64,000 nucleotides of DNA, from positions 1 through 64,000 of the forward strand of contig JAIKYU010000070.1 of NCBI GenBank assembly GCA_024682835.1. The letters run 5' to 3'. The notes beneath the pieces are model-generated. The model had not been told where the DNA came from. It ran no database searches and was given only the letters and a program-made list of their open reading frames with translations. Numbering within the stretch: position 1 is the stretch's first letter; every line of letters starts with the position of its first letter. This DNA is from Lachnospiraceae bacterium (GTDB lineage Bacteria > Bacillota > Clostridia > Lachnospirales > Lachnospiraceae). Positions 1 through 8,405 of the stretch are shown here, piece after piece. Position numbers and translations under genes: made by a program.

Positions 1-1
1 G

Positions 2-451
2 ACACCCACCCACCAGCTCTACCCTGATCACGAGCAAGACGCGCATCAGATCTACCATGATCACGAGGAACACGAGCATCATCACGACCATGATCACGAG
101 GAACACGAGCATCATCACGACCATGATCACGAGGAGCGTGAGCATCATCACCACCATCATCATGATGCGGATGAGGTGTTCGCCAGCTGGGGCATGGAGA
201 CACCGGTGAAATACAGCATGGAGGAGATCCGTGGTATGCTTGCGCGGCTGGAGGAGGAGGAAACCTTCGGCACAGTTCTGCGTGCCAAGGGCATGGTTCC
301 GGACCTCGACGGTGGCTGGATCGAATTCGACTATGTCCCCGGCGAAGCGGAGGTACGTACCGGGTCTCCGGATGTGACGGGCAAATTCTGCGTGATCGGT
401 GCGCAGTTAAATGAAGAGCATCTGGAAAAGCTCTTCCGCCGGAAGCTGTGA
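2..451 (+). CDS. CobW/P47K (COG0523)-family GTPase/metallochaperone, C-terminal part only (5' end outside window), with His/Asp/Glu-rich metal-binding linker
   Basis: Frame 2 is open from the window edge through the listed ORF 176..451: TPTHQLYPDHEQDAHQIYHDHEEHEHHHDHDHEEHEHHHDHDHEEREHHHHHHHDADEVFASWGMETP..., followed by a CobW_C-like domain ending at TGA 451. Confidence 0.8.
   Translation, partial: TPTHQLYPDHEQDAHQIYHDHEEHEHHHDHDHEEHEHHHDHDHEEREHHHHHHHDADEVFASWGMETPVKYSMEEIRGMLARLEEEETFGTVLRAKGMVPDLDGGWIEFDYVPGEAEVRTGSPDVTGKFCVIGAQLNEEHLEKLFRRKL
56..154 (+). repeat. Three tandem 33-bp units encoding HDHEEHEHHHD-type His-rich repeats
   Basis: catgatcacgaggaacacgagcatcatcacgac at 56-88 and 89-121 is identical; the third copy at 122-154 is diverged. 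Confidence 0.9.
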
Positions 452-475
452 ACAAGAAGAAGGAAAGAGGCAATC

Positions 476-1432
476 ATGCTTGGCAAGAAGAAAAAGCCGG
501 TCTATATCATTAACGGATTTCTGGACAGCGGGAAAACGGATTTCTTCCGCTATACCATGGCGCAGCCGTATTTTCAGACAAAGGGGTGCACCCTGCTGAT
601 CGTCTGCGAAGAGGGAGAAAACGGGTATGAGGAGACGCTTCTGAAGAAGAGCCGCACCGTGTTGGAGGTGATCGAGGAGGAGAGCGATTTCACGCCGGCT
701 GCCCTGATGGCGCTGGAGGCGAAATATGACCCGGAGCGCGTGCTGATCGAGTGGAACGGGATGTGGAACTTCCGCAATCTGAAGCTTCCGAAGGCCTGGC
801 AGCTGGAACAGCAGATCACCGTCATCGATACGCAGACCTTTTCCATGTATTTTACCAATATGAAATCCCTGCTTTCCGATCAGCTTCGCGCTTCTGATCT
901 GATCCTGTTCAACCGCGCCGACGGTGTGGAGGAGCTTCCCACCTACAAAAGGAATGTCAAGGCGGTCAATCAGAAGGCGGAGATCATCTTTGAGGGAATG
1001 AACGGGGAGATCGACGTGACGCTGGATGAAGATCTTCCCTATGATCTGAATGCGGATCCCATCGAGCTGAACAATTTCGGCTTCGGCAATTTCTATCTCG
1101 ATGCGCTGGATCACGTGGAGCGGTATCTTGGGAAACGGGTGCGTTTTTTCGGTATGGTGATGAAACCGGGAGGGATTCCGGACGGATGCTTTGTTCCGGG
1201 CAGGTTTGTTATGACCTGCTGCGCACAGGATATCCAGGTGCTGGGCTTTGCCTGTGAATATGGAGATGTCACGGCTCTTCAGGAAAAGGAGTGGGTGGAG
1301 GTCACCGCCCGGGTCGACAAAAAGGAAGTCGAGGCCTATGGCGGAGAGGGACCCTTCCTTGTGGCAGAGAGTGTCAAGAAAGCAGCGGCGCCGAAAACCG
1401 AGATCATTGATTTTTCCAATCCGAACGAGTAG
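476..1432 (+). CDS. CobW-like P-loop GTPase fused to a C-terminal YcgQ/DUF1980 (TIGR03943)-like segment
   Basis: Walker A GFLDSGKT near the N-terminus; C-terminal RFFGMVMKPGGIPDGCFVPGRFVMTCCAQDIQVLGFACEY...WVEVTARV resembles the C-terminal half of YcgQ-type proteins. Directly downstream of the first CobW gene. Confidence 0.7.
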   Translation: MLGKKKKPVYIINGFLDSGKTDFFRYTMAQPYFQTKGCTLLIVCEEGENGYEETLLKKSRTVLEVIEEESDFTPAALMALEAKYDPERVLIEWNGMWNFRNLKLPKAWQLEQQITVIDTQTFSMYFTNMKSLLSDQLRASDLILFNRADGVEELPTYKRNVKAVNQKAEIIFEGMNGEIDVTLDEDLPYDLNADPIELNNFGFGNFYLDALDHVERYLGKRVRFFGMVMKPGGIPDGCFVPGRFVMTCCAQDIQVLGFACEYGDVTALQEKEWVEVTARVDKKEVEAYGGEGPFLVAESVKKAAAPKTEIIDFSNPNE

Positions 1433-1487
1433 AGGGGAAGAGGTTCCTGCTTCTTAGATCGACTGTGAATAGTAACGGGAAGAAACA

Positions 1488-1520
1488 AAAACCGCCGGTC
1501 AGACCGGCGGTTTTCCTTTT
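1488..1520. terminator. Rho-independent terminator, probably shared by convergent genes
   Basis: aaaaccgccggtcagaccggcggttttcctttt: GC-rich stem with A/T tails on both sides, between the + strand GTPase and the - strand rpsT. Confidence 0.85.
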
Positions 1521-1542
1521 TCTGCGGTGACCGAACCCGCTG

Positions 1543-1806
1543 TCACTGAATGCCGTTGACAGCCTTAGCAAGGCGGGAGACGCGGCGGGAAGCATTGCCC
1601 TTTTTGATGACGCCCTTCGTCTCTGCCTTATCGATGACCGATGTCGCGTTCAGGAGCGCTGCCTGTGCAGCGGACTTGTCTCCGGATTCAACAGCGGCAC
1701 GAACCTTTTTGATCGCGGTCTTCATGCCGGATTTAACTGCCTGATTGCGCGCGGCACGCTTTTTATCGGTTAAGATTCTTTTCTTTGCGGACTTGATATT
1801 CGCCAT
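1543..1806 (-). CDS. rpsT: 30S ribosomal protein S20
   Basis: MANIKSAKKRILTDKKRAARNQAVKSGMKTAIKKVRAAVE...; start trimmed from the 141-aa ORF to the canonical MANIKSAKKR. Confidence 0.97.
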   Translation of the reverse strand: MANIKSAKKRILTDKKRAARNQAVKSGMKTAIKKVRAAVESGDKSAAQAALLNATSVIDKAETKGVIKKGNASRRVSRLAKAVNGIQ

Positions 1807-1881
1807 GGTACTGATCCTTTCTTCCTCAAAATCTCCTCTGTTCGGGCGCGCAAACGCGAACGCAAATGCGCGTGCTTGAAT

Positions 1882-1911
1882 ATAATAGGATAAACCGGGT
1901 CGAAATGTCAA
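1882..1911 (-). promoter_or_regulatory. SigA-like promoter for rpsT
   Basis: Minus strand TTGACA-18 nt-TATTAT upstream of rpsT. Confidence 0.6.
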
Positions 1912-1992
1912 TAGAATTTTATAAATAATAGAAAAAATCGCTGAATGATGGTAACATAGGTTTGGCAAAACGGATCACAGAATGGAGTTTTT

Positions 1993-3807
1993 ATGACGGA
2001 ATCAGGGAATATCAGGAATTTCTGTATAGTCGCGCATATTGATCACGGCAAATCCACACTGGCGGATCGACTGATCGAGCAGACCGGCGTGCTGACCAGC
2101 AGAGAGATGCAGGCGCAGGTGCTGGATAATATGGACATCGAAAGGGAGCGCGGCATCACGATCAAATCTCAGGCTGTACGTATGATTTATCATGCGAAGG
2201 ACGGACAGGAGTATATTCTGAACATGATCGACACCCCCGGGCACGTGGATTTCGGGTATGAGGTGTCCCGCAGTCTTGCGGCCTGCGACGGCGCGATTCT
2301 GGTGGTCGATGCGACACAGGGCGTGGAAGCGCAGACACTGGCCAATGTCTATCTGGCACTGGATCACGATCTGGAGGTGATTCCGGTCATCAACAAGATC
2401 GATCTGCCCAGCGCGGAACCGCAGAAGGTGAAGGATGAAATCGAGGATGTGATCGGCATCGAGGCCCAGAATGCGCCTCTGATTTCGGCCAAGGTCGGCA
2501 CCGGCATCGACGGGGTGCTGGAGGCGGTGATCGAACGGCTGCCTGCGCCGAAGGGGGATGGGAACGCGCCGCTCAAGGCGCTGATCTTTGATTCCATCTA
2601 TGATTCCTATAAGGGCGTGATCGTCTTCTGCAGACTGTTTGACGGGAGCCTCAGACGGGGAATGCCCGTCCGTTTCATGGCGACCGGCGCTTCGGCCGAG
2701 GTGGTGGAGGTCGGCTACTTCGGTCCGGGCCGTTTTATTCCCTGCGAGGAACTGAAGGCAGGCGAGGTGGGCTATTTTACCGCCTCCATCAAGAACATCG
2801 CGGATACACGCGTCGGCGACACGGTGACGGGAGCGGACAGGCCCTGTGCAGAGGCGCTGCCCGGCTATAAAAAGGTTATGCCGATGGTCTACTGCGGCAT
2901 CTATCCGGCGGACAATGCGCGCTACGGGGAGCTCAGGGATGCGCTGGAAAAGCTGCAGCTCAACGACGCGTCTCTTTTCTATGAACCGGAGACCTCACAG
3001 GCTCTGGGTTTCGGATTCCGGTGCGGATTCCTCGGGCTTCTCCATCTGGAGGTCATCGAGGAGCGGCTGCAGCGGGAGTACGATCTCGACCTGGTAACGA
3101 CCGCGCCGAGTGTGGTGTACCGCGTTTATAAGACGGACGGAGAAATGATCGAGCTCACCAATCCCTCCAATCTGCCGGATCCCTCCTCGATCGAATACAT
3201 GGAGGAGCCGATTGTATCGGGGGAGATCATGGTGACCACGGATTATATCGGCGCGATCATGCAGCTGTGCCAGGAGCGGCGGGGCAGATACCTGAGCACG
3301 GACTATATTGAACAGACGAGAGCGGTGCTGAAATATGAGCTTCCGCTGAACGAGATCATCTACGACTTCTTTGATGCGCTGAAGTCCCGCTCGCGGGGAT
3401 ATGCGTCGTTTGACTATGAAATCAAGGGCTACGAGCGCTCCAATCTCGTCAAGCTCGATATTCTTATCAATAAGGAGCAGGTGGATGCGCTTTCCTTTAT
3501 CGTCCACGCGGACGGCGCTTATGAGCGCGGAAAGAAAATGTGTGAGCGCCTGAAGGAGGAGATTCCCAGACACCTTTTTGAAATCCCGATCCAGGCAACG
3601 GTCGGTGGACGGGTGATTGCCAGGGAGACCGTCAAGGCCATGCGCAAGGACGTGCTGGCAAAATGCTACGGCGGGGACATCACGCGCAAAAAGAAGCTGC
3701 TGGAGAAGCAGAAGGAAGGAAAGAAGAAGATGCGGCAGATCGGCAGCGTGGAGATCCCGCAGAACGCGTTCCTGAATGTGCTGAAGCTGGGAGACGATAC
3801 CAACTGA
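1993..3807 (+). CDS. lepA: Elongation factor 4 (LepA)
   Basis: [24 protein letters not shown]..., [12 protein letters not shown]-terminal [34 protein letters not shown]. Confidence 0.98.
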   Translation: MTESGNIRNFCIVAHIDHGKSTLADRLIEQTGVLTSREMQAQVLDNMDIERERGITIKSQAVRMIYHAKDGQEYILNMIDTPGHVDFGYEVSRSLAACDGAILVVDATQGVEAQTLANVYLALDHDLEVIPVINKIDLPSAEPQKVKDEIEDVIGIEAQNAPLISAKVGTGIDGVLEAVIERLPAPKGDGNAPLKALIFDSIYDSYKGVIVFCRLFDGSLRRGMPVRFMATGASAEVVEVGYFGPGRFIPCEELKAGEVGYFTASIKNIADTRVGDTVTGADRPCAEALPGYKKVMPMVYCGIYPADNARYGELRDALEKLQLNDASLFYEPETSQALGFGFRCGFLGLLHLEVIEERLQREYDLDLVTTAPSVVYRVYKTDGEMIELTNPSNLPDPSSIEYMEEPIVSGEIMVTTDYIGAIMQLCQERRGRYLSTDYIEQTRAVLKYELPLNEIIYDFFDALKSRSRGYASFDYEIKGYERSNLVKLDILINKEQVDALSFIVHADGAYERGKKMCERLKEEIPRHLFEIPIQATVGGRVIARETVKAMRKDVLAKCYGGDITRKKKLLEKQKEGKKKMRQIGSVEIPQNAFLNVLKLGDDTN

Positions 3808-3837
3808 TCCTGCGTTGACAGAGGGGGAAATCTTCCG

Positions 3838-5151
3838 GTGCAACCTCTTGCCGTCTATGTGCATATTCCATTCTGCGCAAAAAAATGCGCCTACTGCGAT
3901 TTCCTGTCCTTTCCGCCGGATGCTTTTGCGGAGGGGAAGGAAACAGTGCAGAGGCGCTATTTTGATGCGCTTCTTAGGGAAATTGATCTCGCGGCGGGAG
4001 AGATGCCTTTACGGGAGCGGGCGGTACAAAGCATCTATTTCGGCGGCGGGACGCCGACTTATGCGGACAGCAGGGATATCAAAGCGGTGCTTCAAAGGCT
4101 GCGTCAGCGTTTTTTCGTCCTGCCGGACGCGGAGATTTCACTTGAGTGCAATCCGGGGGCGACGACGGCGGAGGAGCTTGGGGCTCTGCGTGACGCGGGC
4201 GTGAACCGTCTGAGCATCGGCGCCCAGTCCTTCCTTGATGAGGAACTCCGGCTCCTGGGCCGGATTCATAGCGCGGAGGATGCGCGGGAATGCTTTGCGG
4301 CAGCGAGAGATGCCGGGTTTTCCAATATCAGTCTGGATCTGATGGCGGCGCTGCCGGGACAGACACAGGACGCTCTTTTATTCAATGTCAAAAGCGCTAT
4401 GTCACTTGCACCGGAGCACCTCTCTCTTTACAGTCTGATCATCGAGCCCGGCACGCCGTTCTTTGAGCGATATGCGGGAGAAGTGCAGGATCCGCATTTC
4501 GACCGTCCGGTATATCGGACATCGGACAATGCAACGGCCGGGAAGGACGGGCTTCCCGAAGTCGGAGACGATGACGGACGTCATCTGCCCGGCGAGGAGG
4601 AGGAACGGGCCATGCTACACGCTGCCTGGTCGGTTCTTGAGGAGAACGGGTATTTCCGTTATGAGATTTCCAATTTCACAAGGACGGCAGCCGCAGGCAT
4701 GGATGCCGGCGCATGCGGAAAACGGCAGGCGCAGGATTACCGCTGCAGACAGAACCTGGTCTACTGGGAGCGGGGGGAGTATCTGGGGCTTGGTCTCGGA
4801 TCGGCGTCCCTGATCGCGGAAACCCGTTTTTCCAACACGAGGAAGCTGTATGCTTATCTGGAGGCGTTTGTTACGGACGATCCTCTCCGTGCGATCCGGG
4901 AGGACACGGAGCATCTTGGCGAGGCGTCCCGGATGGAGGAGTTTATGTTCCTTGGTCTCAGGCTGCGCGAGGGAGTGGAGGAGTCCCGTTTTGCGGACGC
5001 TTTTTCGGTCCGTATCGATGAAGTCTACGGGGAGACCCTTGACCGGCTCGCCGCTTCGGGACTTCTTTTAAGGCGCGACGGCCGCGTTTTCCTGACCAAC
5101 ACCGGAACGGATCTCGCGAATACCGCCATGGCGGAATTTCTGCTCTCCTGA
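3838..5151 (+). CDS. hemW: Radical SAM coproporphyrinogen III oxidase-like protein HemW
   Basis: VYVHIPFCAKKCAYCDFLSF (CxxxCxxC), YFGGGTPT, SIGAQSF; GTG start; immediately downstream of lepA. Confidence 0.92.
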   Translation: MQPLAVYVHIPFCAKKCAYCDFLSFPPDAFAEGKETVQRRYFDALLREIDLAAGEMPLRERAVQSIYFGGGTPTYADSRDIKAVLQRLRQRFFVLPDAEISLECNPGATTAEELGALRDAGVNRLSIGAQSFLDEELRLLGRIHSAEDARECFAAARDAGFSNISLDLMAALPGQTQDALLFNVKSAMSLAPEHLSLYSLIIEPGTPFFERYAGEVQDPHFDRPVYRTSDNATAGKDGLPEVGDDDGRHLPGEEEERAMLHAAWSVLEENGYFRYEISNFTRTAAAGMDAGACGKRQAQDYRCRQNLVYWERGEYLGLGLGSASLIAETRFSNTRKLYAYLEAFVTDDPLRAIREDTEHLGEASRMEEFMFLGLRLREGVEESRFADAFSVRIDEVYGETLDRLAASGLLLRRDGRVFLTNTGTDLANTAMAEFLLS

Positions 5152-5167
5152 GACAGGCTGTTTTTTG

Positions 5168-5196
5168 TTGCCATTCCTGTTGTTTTTTGATATGAT
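5168..5196 (+). promoter_or_regulatory. SigA-like promoter
   Basis: TTGCCA-17 nt-TATGAT upstream of the 5250 CDS. Confidence 0.55.
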
Positions 5197-5249
5197 GAAC
5201 ATTGGTTTGCTATGTACGATCGTTTGTCCTTTTTTGGGGGGAAAACTGC

Positions 5250-6350
5250 ATGCGATTTATCCGTTTGGAGGAACTCAAACCAGGTATGCGCATCGCGCGC
5301 CCGATCTTTTCCAAAAAGGGTGTCATGCTCTATGACCGGGCGACGGTTCTGAAGGATACACAGAGTATCCAGAATATCAAGAGCTTTGGCCTGATCGGTC
5401 TCTTTATTCTTGAACCGGCGGAGCCGGTGCCTCCCATGACGGAGGAGGATCGGGAGTTTGAACGCTTCCAGACCATGATGGCCTTTCAGATTCAGGACGA
5501 AATGTCGGTCTGCAGGCGGGCGGGCAAGACAAGCCACATCACGCAGATCGTGGACGGCATCATCCGGGAATACGGCAATCAGAAAGGAAAGATCACCTTT
5601 ATCCAGGGACTGCGTTCCGCGGACGATTACATTTTCAAGCACAGCCTGAATGTGGCGATTCTCTGTGCGCTGATAGCGCACACGATGCGGATCTCGCCGC
5701 AGGACCAGCATGAGGTGGTAGAGGCGGCGGTGCTGCACGACATCGGCAAGCTGGATGTTGACCGGAAGATCTTTGCGGAGCGCGAGGTGACGGCGGAGGA
5801 TCGTGTGAGCATGCTCCATGCGGAGATGGCCGGCTTCGAGCTCATCGGCAATCTGTATCCCGCCGATCCGAATATGAAGCGGATCTGCTCGCAGGCGCAG
5901 CATCTGGTTGATGTGCAGGACAATCCGGAGGAGCTCAAGCGGATGAAGATCCTCACCAGCGCGAAGATCCTTGCCGTGGCGGACATGTATGATTCCGAGA
6001 CGGCGGTGCGGATGGATCAGCCTCCGCTCTCCGAGGTGCTCACACTTCGCAGGATGCTTAACCGCACAAACGTGTATGACGCCGCCGTGGTGGATGCGCT
6101 GATGAATTCGATCAATATTCTGCTCCCCGGCACCAGCGTGGAGCTGAACACGGGCGAAAAGGCGCTGGTGCTCAGGTCCAATGACCGGGATCTTCTGCAT
6201 CCGGTGGTGCTCACATTTGACCATAATGAGATCATCGATCTGAGCGACCGGGAGACCTATGATGATCTGGAGATCGACGATATCATGAAGACCATGGACA
6301 ACCGGCATGTCATGGATCAGGATGCTTTGAAGAAGCTCGGATTCTCATAG
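5250..6350 (+). CDS. HD-GYP-like protein (degenerate: HD present, GYP motif absent)
   Basis: MRFIRLEELKPGMRIARPIFSKKGVMLY..., HSLNVAILCALIAH, VLHDIGKLDVD, SAKILAVADMYDS. Start chosen at the internal ATG (ORF opens at 5202). Confidence 0.75.
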   Translation: MRFIRLEELKPGMRIARPIFSKKGVMLYDRATVLKDTQSIQNIKSFGLIGLFILEPAEPVPPMTEEDREFERFQTMMAFQIQDEMSVCRRAGKTSHITQIVDGIIREYGNQKGKITFIQGLRSADDYIFKHSLNVAILCALIAHTMRISPQDQHEVVEAAVLHDIGKLDVDRKIFAEREVTAEDRVSMLHAEMAGFELIGNLYPADPNMKRICSQAQHLVDVQDNPEELKRMKILTSAKILAVADMYDSETAVRMDQPPLSEVLTLRRMLNRTNVYDAAVVDALMNSINILLPGTSVELNTGEKALVLRSNDRDLLHPVVLTFDHNEIIDLSDRETYDDLEIDDIMKTMDNRHVMDQDALKKLGFS

Positions 6351-6407
6351 AGACTCCGGCAGGATAGGATCGGATGGCAATTGTCGTTAGATGGAGGAGT
6401 TCACGGC

Positions 6408-7487
6408 ATGGAAGGACAGATGACAATTCTGGAACAGATTCTGACGCAGGCCAAGGAGGCGGATGCATCGGACGTTCATATCACCGTCGGTATCCCGCCC
6501 AAGATGCGTGTCAATGGTCAGTTGATCACCATGGAGCAGTATGGCCGCATGATGCCGCCTGACACCAAGGCGATCGCCGACAGCATCATCAATGAGACGC
6601 AGCGTTCCCGTTTTGAGGATCGCGGACAGCTGGATCTTTCCTTTTCCATTCCGGCGATCGGACGGTTTCGTGCCAACGTTTTCAAACAGAGAAGTTCTGT
6701 CGCACTGGCCTTCCGTCTGGTGGCGACGGAGGTTCCGGACGCCGAGCAGCTGGGGATCCCGCAGTCCGTGGTTGACCTTTACAGCAGAAAGCGCGGTCTG
6801 GTGCTGGTTACCGGACCGACCGGCAGCGGCAAATCCACGACGCTTGCCTCCATCATCGACAAGATAAATGCCAATCTGGAAGCGCATATCATCACCCTCG
6901 AGGATCCGATCGAGTTTCTGTACCGGCATGACAAATCCATCGTTAACCAGCGTGAAATCGGTCTTGATTCCGACAGCTACGCCGCGGCTCTTCGCGCTGC
7001 GCTGCGCGAGGATCCGGACGTGATTCTGGTCGGTGAAATGCGCGATCTGGAGACCATTTCAACGGCGGTTACCGCAGCGGAGACGGGACATCTGGTGCTG
7101 TCCACGCTTCATACGATTGGTGCGGCCAGCACGGTGGACCGGATGATCGACGTGTTTCCGCCGCATCAGCAGCAGCAGATCCGCATTCAGCTGGCCAACG
7201 TGCTGGAGGCCATCATTTCACAGCAGCTGGTGCCGACGGCGGACGGGAGAAAACGACTGGCGGCCTTTGAAGTGCTGCATGTCAACGGCGCCGTCAGAAA
7301 CATGATCCGCGAGGGAAAGACGCATCAGCTGATCACGGTGATGCAGACGAACCGGAAGCTTGGCATGATCACGATGGATGATGCGCTTACGGCGTTGTTC
7401 CAGCAGCAGAAGATCACCGCGGAGAGCGCGGTTCGTTTTGCCCAGGATCCGGATACCATGTCCATGAAGCTTGGCATGAGGATCTGA
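6408..7487 (+). CDS. pilT: Type IV pilus twitching ATPase (PilT-like)
   Basis: DASDVHITVGIPPKMRVNGQL, Walker A GPTGSGKSTT, ALREDPDVILVGEMRD, HTIGAASTVDRMIDVFP; start at the ATG behind a GGAGG. Confidence 0.9.
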   Translation: MEGQMTILEQILTQAKEADASDVHITVGIPPKMRVNGQLITMEQYGRMMPPDTKAIADSIINETQRSRFEDRGQLDLSFSIPAIGRFRANVFKQRSSVALAFRLVATEVPDAEQLGIPQSVVDLYSRKRGLVLVTGPTGSGKSTTLASIIDKINANLEAHIITLEDPIEFLYRHDKSIVNQREIGLDSDSYAAALRAALREDPDVILVGEMRDLETISTAVTAAETGHLVLSTLHTIGAASTVDRMIDVFPPHQQQQIRIQLANVLEAIISQQLVPTADGRKRLAAFEVLHVNGAVRNMIREGKTHQLITVMQTNRKLGMITMDDALTALFQQQKITAESAVRFAQDPDTMSMKLGMRI

Positions 7488-7495
7488 AGACTTTC

Positions 7496-8290
7496 ATGGC
7501 AAGGGGAGTGACAATCAAGGGAACCGGCAACGGCGTGATTCTCGTCCTGGACGCAGACACGCCGTTCGATACGTTGCGGGGAGAAATCGCCGAGCGTATC
7601 CGGTCATCCGCGCATTTCCTCGGTAACGCCAGGTTCCCGATCATCATACGGGGCAGGGATCTCTCGGAGGAGGAGCAGCAGGAGGTGCTGGAGATGATCC
7701 GGCAGAATGCACACGTCACGGTGACGGAGCTTCGCGTGGAGCCGCCGGTCGAGCCAAAGCATCTCACGGCTGACGAAATCTTCAGTAAGGAGAGCGAAGA
7801 GGAGCGGACGAATCAACAGGAGACGGATCCGACGATCAGAACCAACACGTTTGGGGACACCGAGGAGCTATCCAGTGTGGACCGTGCCATTCTGCGTGAG
7901 CTGGAAAAGCAGATGAGCGGCGAGTTTGCCGTGATTCATGCGGGTCCCGTAAAGAACGGAGCCGTGATCCGATCGGAGTACAGCCTGATCATCATGGGGG
8001 ATGTGCGGAAAGGCGGACGGGTGGAGGCTAACGGAAGCATCATTGTGCTCGGCAATCTCCTGGGAGAGGCAGTTGCCGGCGCCGAAGGCAACCGTTCCGC
8101 AATCGTTGTGTCCAATTACCTGCACCCGCAGGAGCTTTCGATCGGTTCCCTGTCCGGCTACCGGATGCCCTGGCGGGTGTCCCGACGGCCATTCGGCAGA
8201 AAGCGTCTGATGGAAGTCGCCTGTGTAAAGAACGGTGAGGTTGTCAGAATGGCTTACAGCGATTTTATCTGTGATAATGCGATGCAGTAA
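7496..8290 (+). CDS. minC: Septum site-determining protein MinC
   Basis: VTIKGTGNGVILVLDADTPFDTLRGEI (MinC-N) and MGDVRKGGRVEANGSIIVLGNLLGEAVAGAEGN (MinC-C beta-helix). Confidence 0.88.
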   Translation: MARGVTIKGTGNGVILVLDADTPFDTLRGEIAERIRSSAHFLGNARFPIIIRGRDLSEEEQQEVLEMIRQNAHVTVTELRVEPPVEPKHLTADEIFSKESEEERTNQQETDPTIRTNTFGDTEELSSVDRAILRELEKQMSGEFAVIHAGPVKNGAVIRSEYSLIIMGDVRKGGRVEANGSIIVLGNLLGEAVAGAEGNRSAIVVSNYLHPQELSIGSLSGYRMPWRVSRRPFGRKRLMEVACVKNGEVVRMAYSDFICDNAMQ

Positions 8291-8299
8291 AGAATCCTC

Positions 8300-8328
8300 T
8301 TGCAACTTCGATTTTTGCGCGTTATAAT
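8300..8328 (+). promoter_or_regulatory. SigA-like promoter for the ech operon
   Basis: TTGCAA-17 nt-TATAAT, about 77 nt before the EchA start. Confidence 0.65.
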
Positions 8329-8405
8329 ATCAATTCGTTTGACGTCAGATAACTGATCATGACGGGGAAGCGTGCCATCGGTATCTCCCGTATCAATAGA
8401 AAGGG

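Noticed and set aside
56-154. Regularly spaced repeats considered as CRISPR
   Set aside because: Units are contiguous with no unique spacers and are translated in frame as a His-rich linker.
476-1432. Considered as HypB (hydrogenase Ni GTPase)
   Set aside because: The C-terminal segment and gene pairing fit CobW/YcgQ-type proteins; no HypB-like motifs visible.
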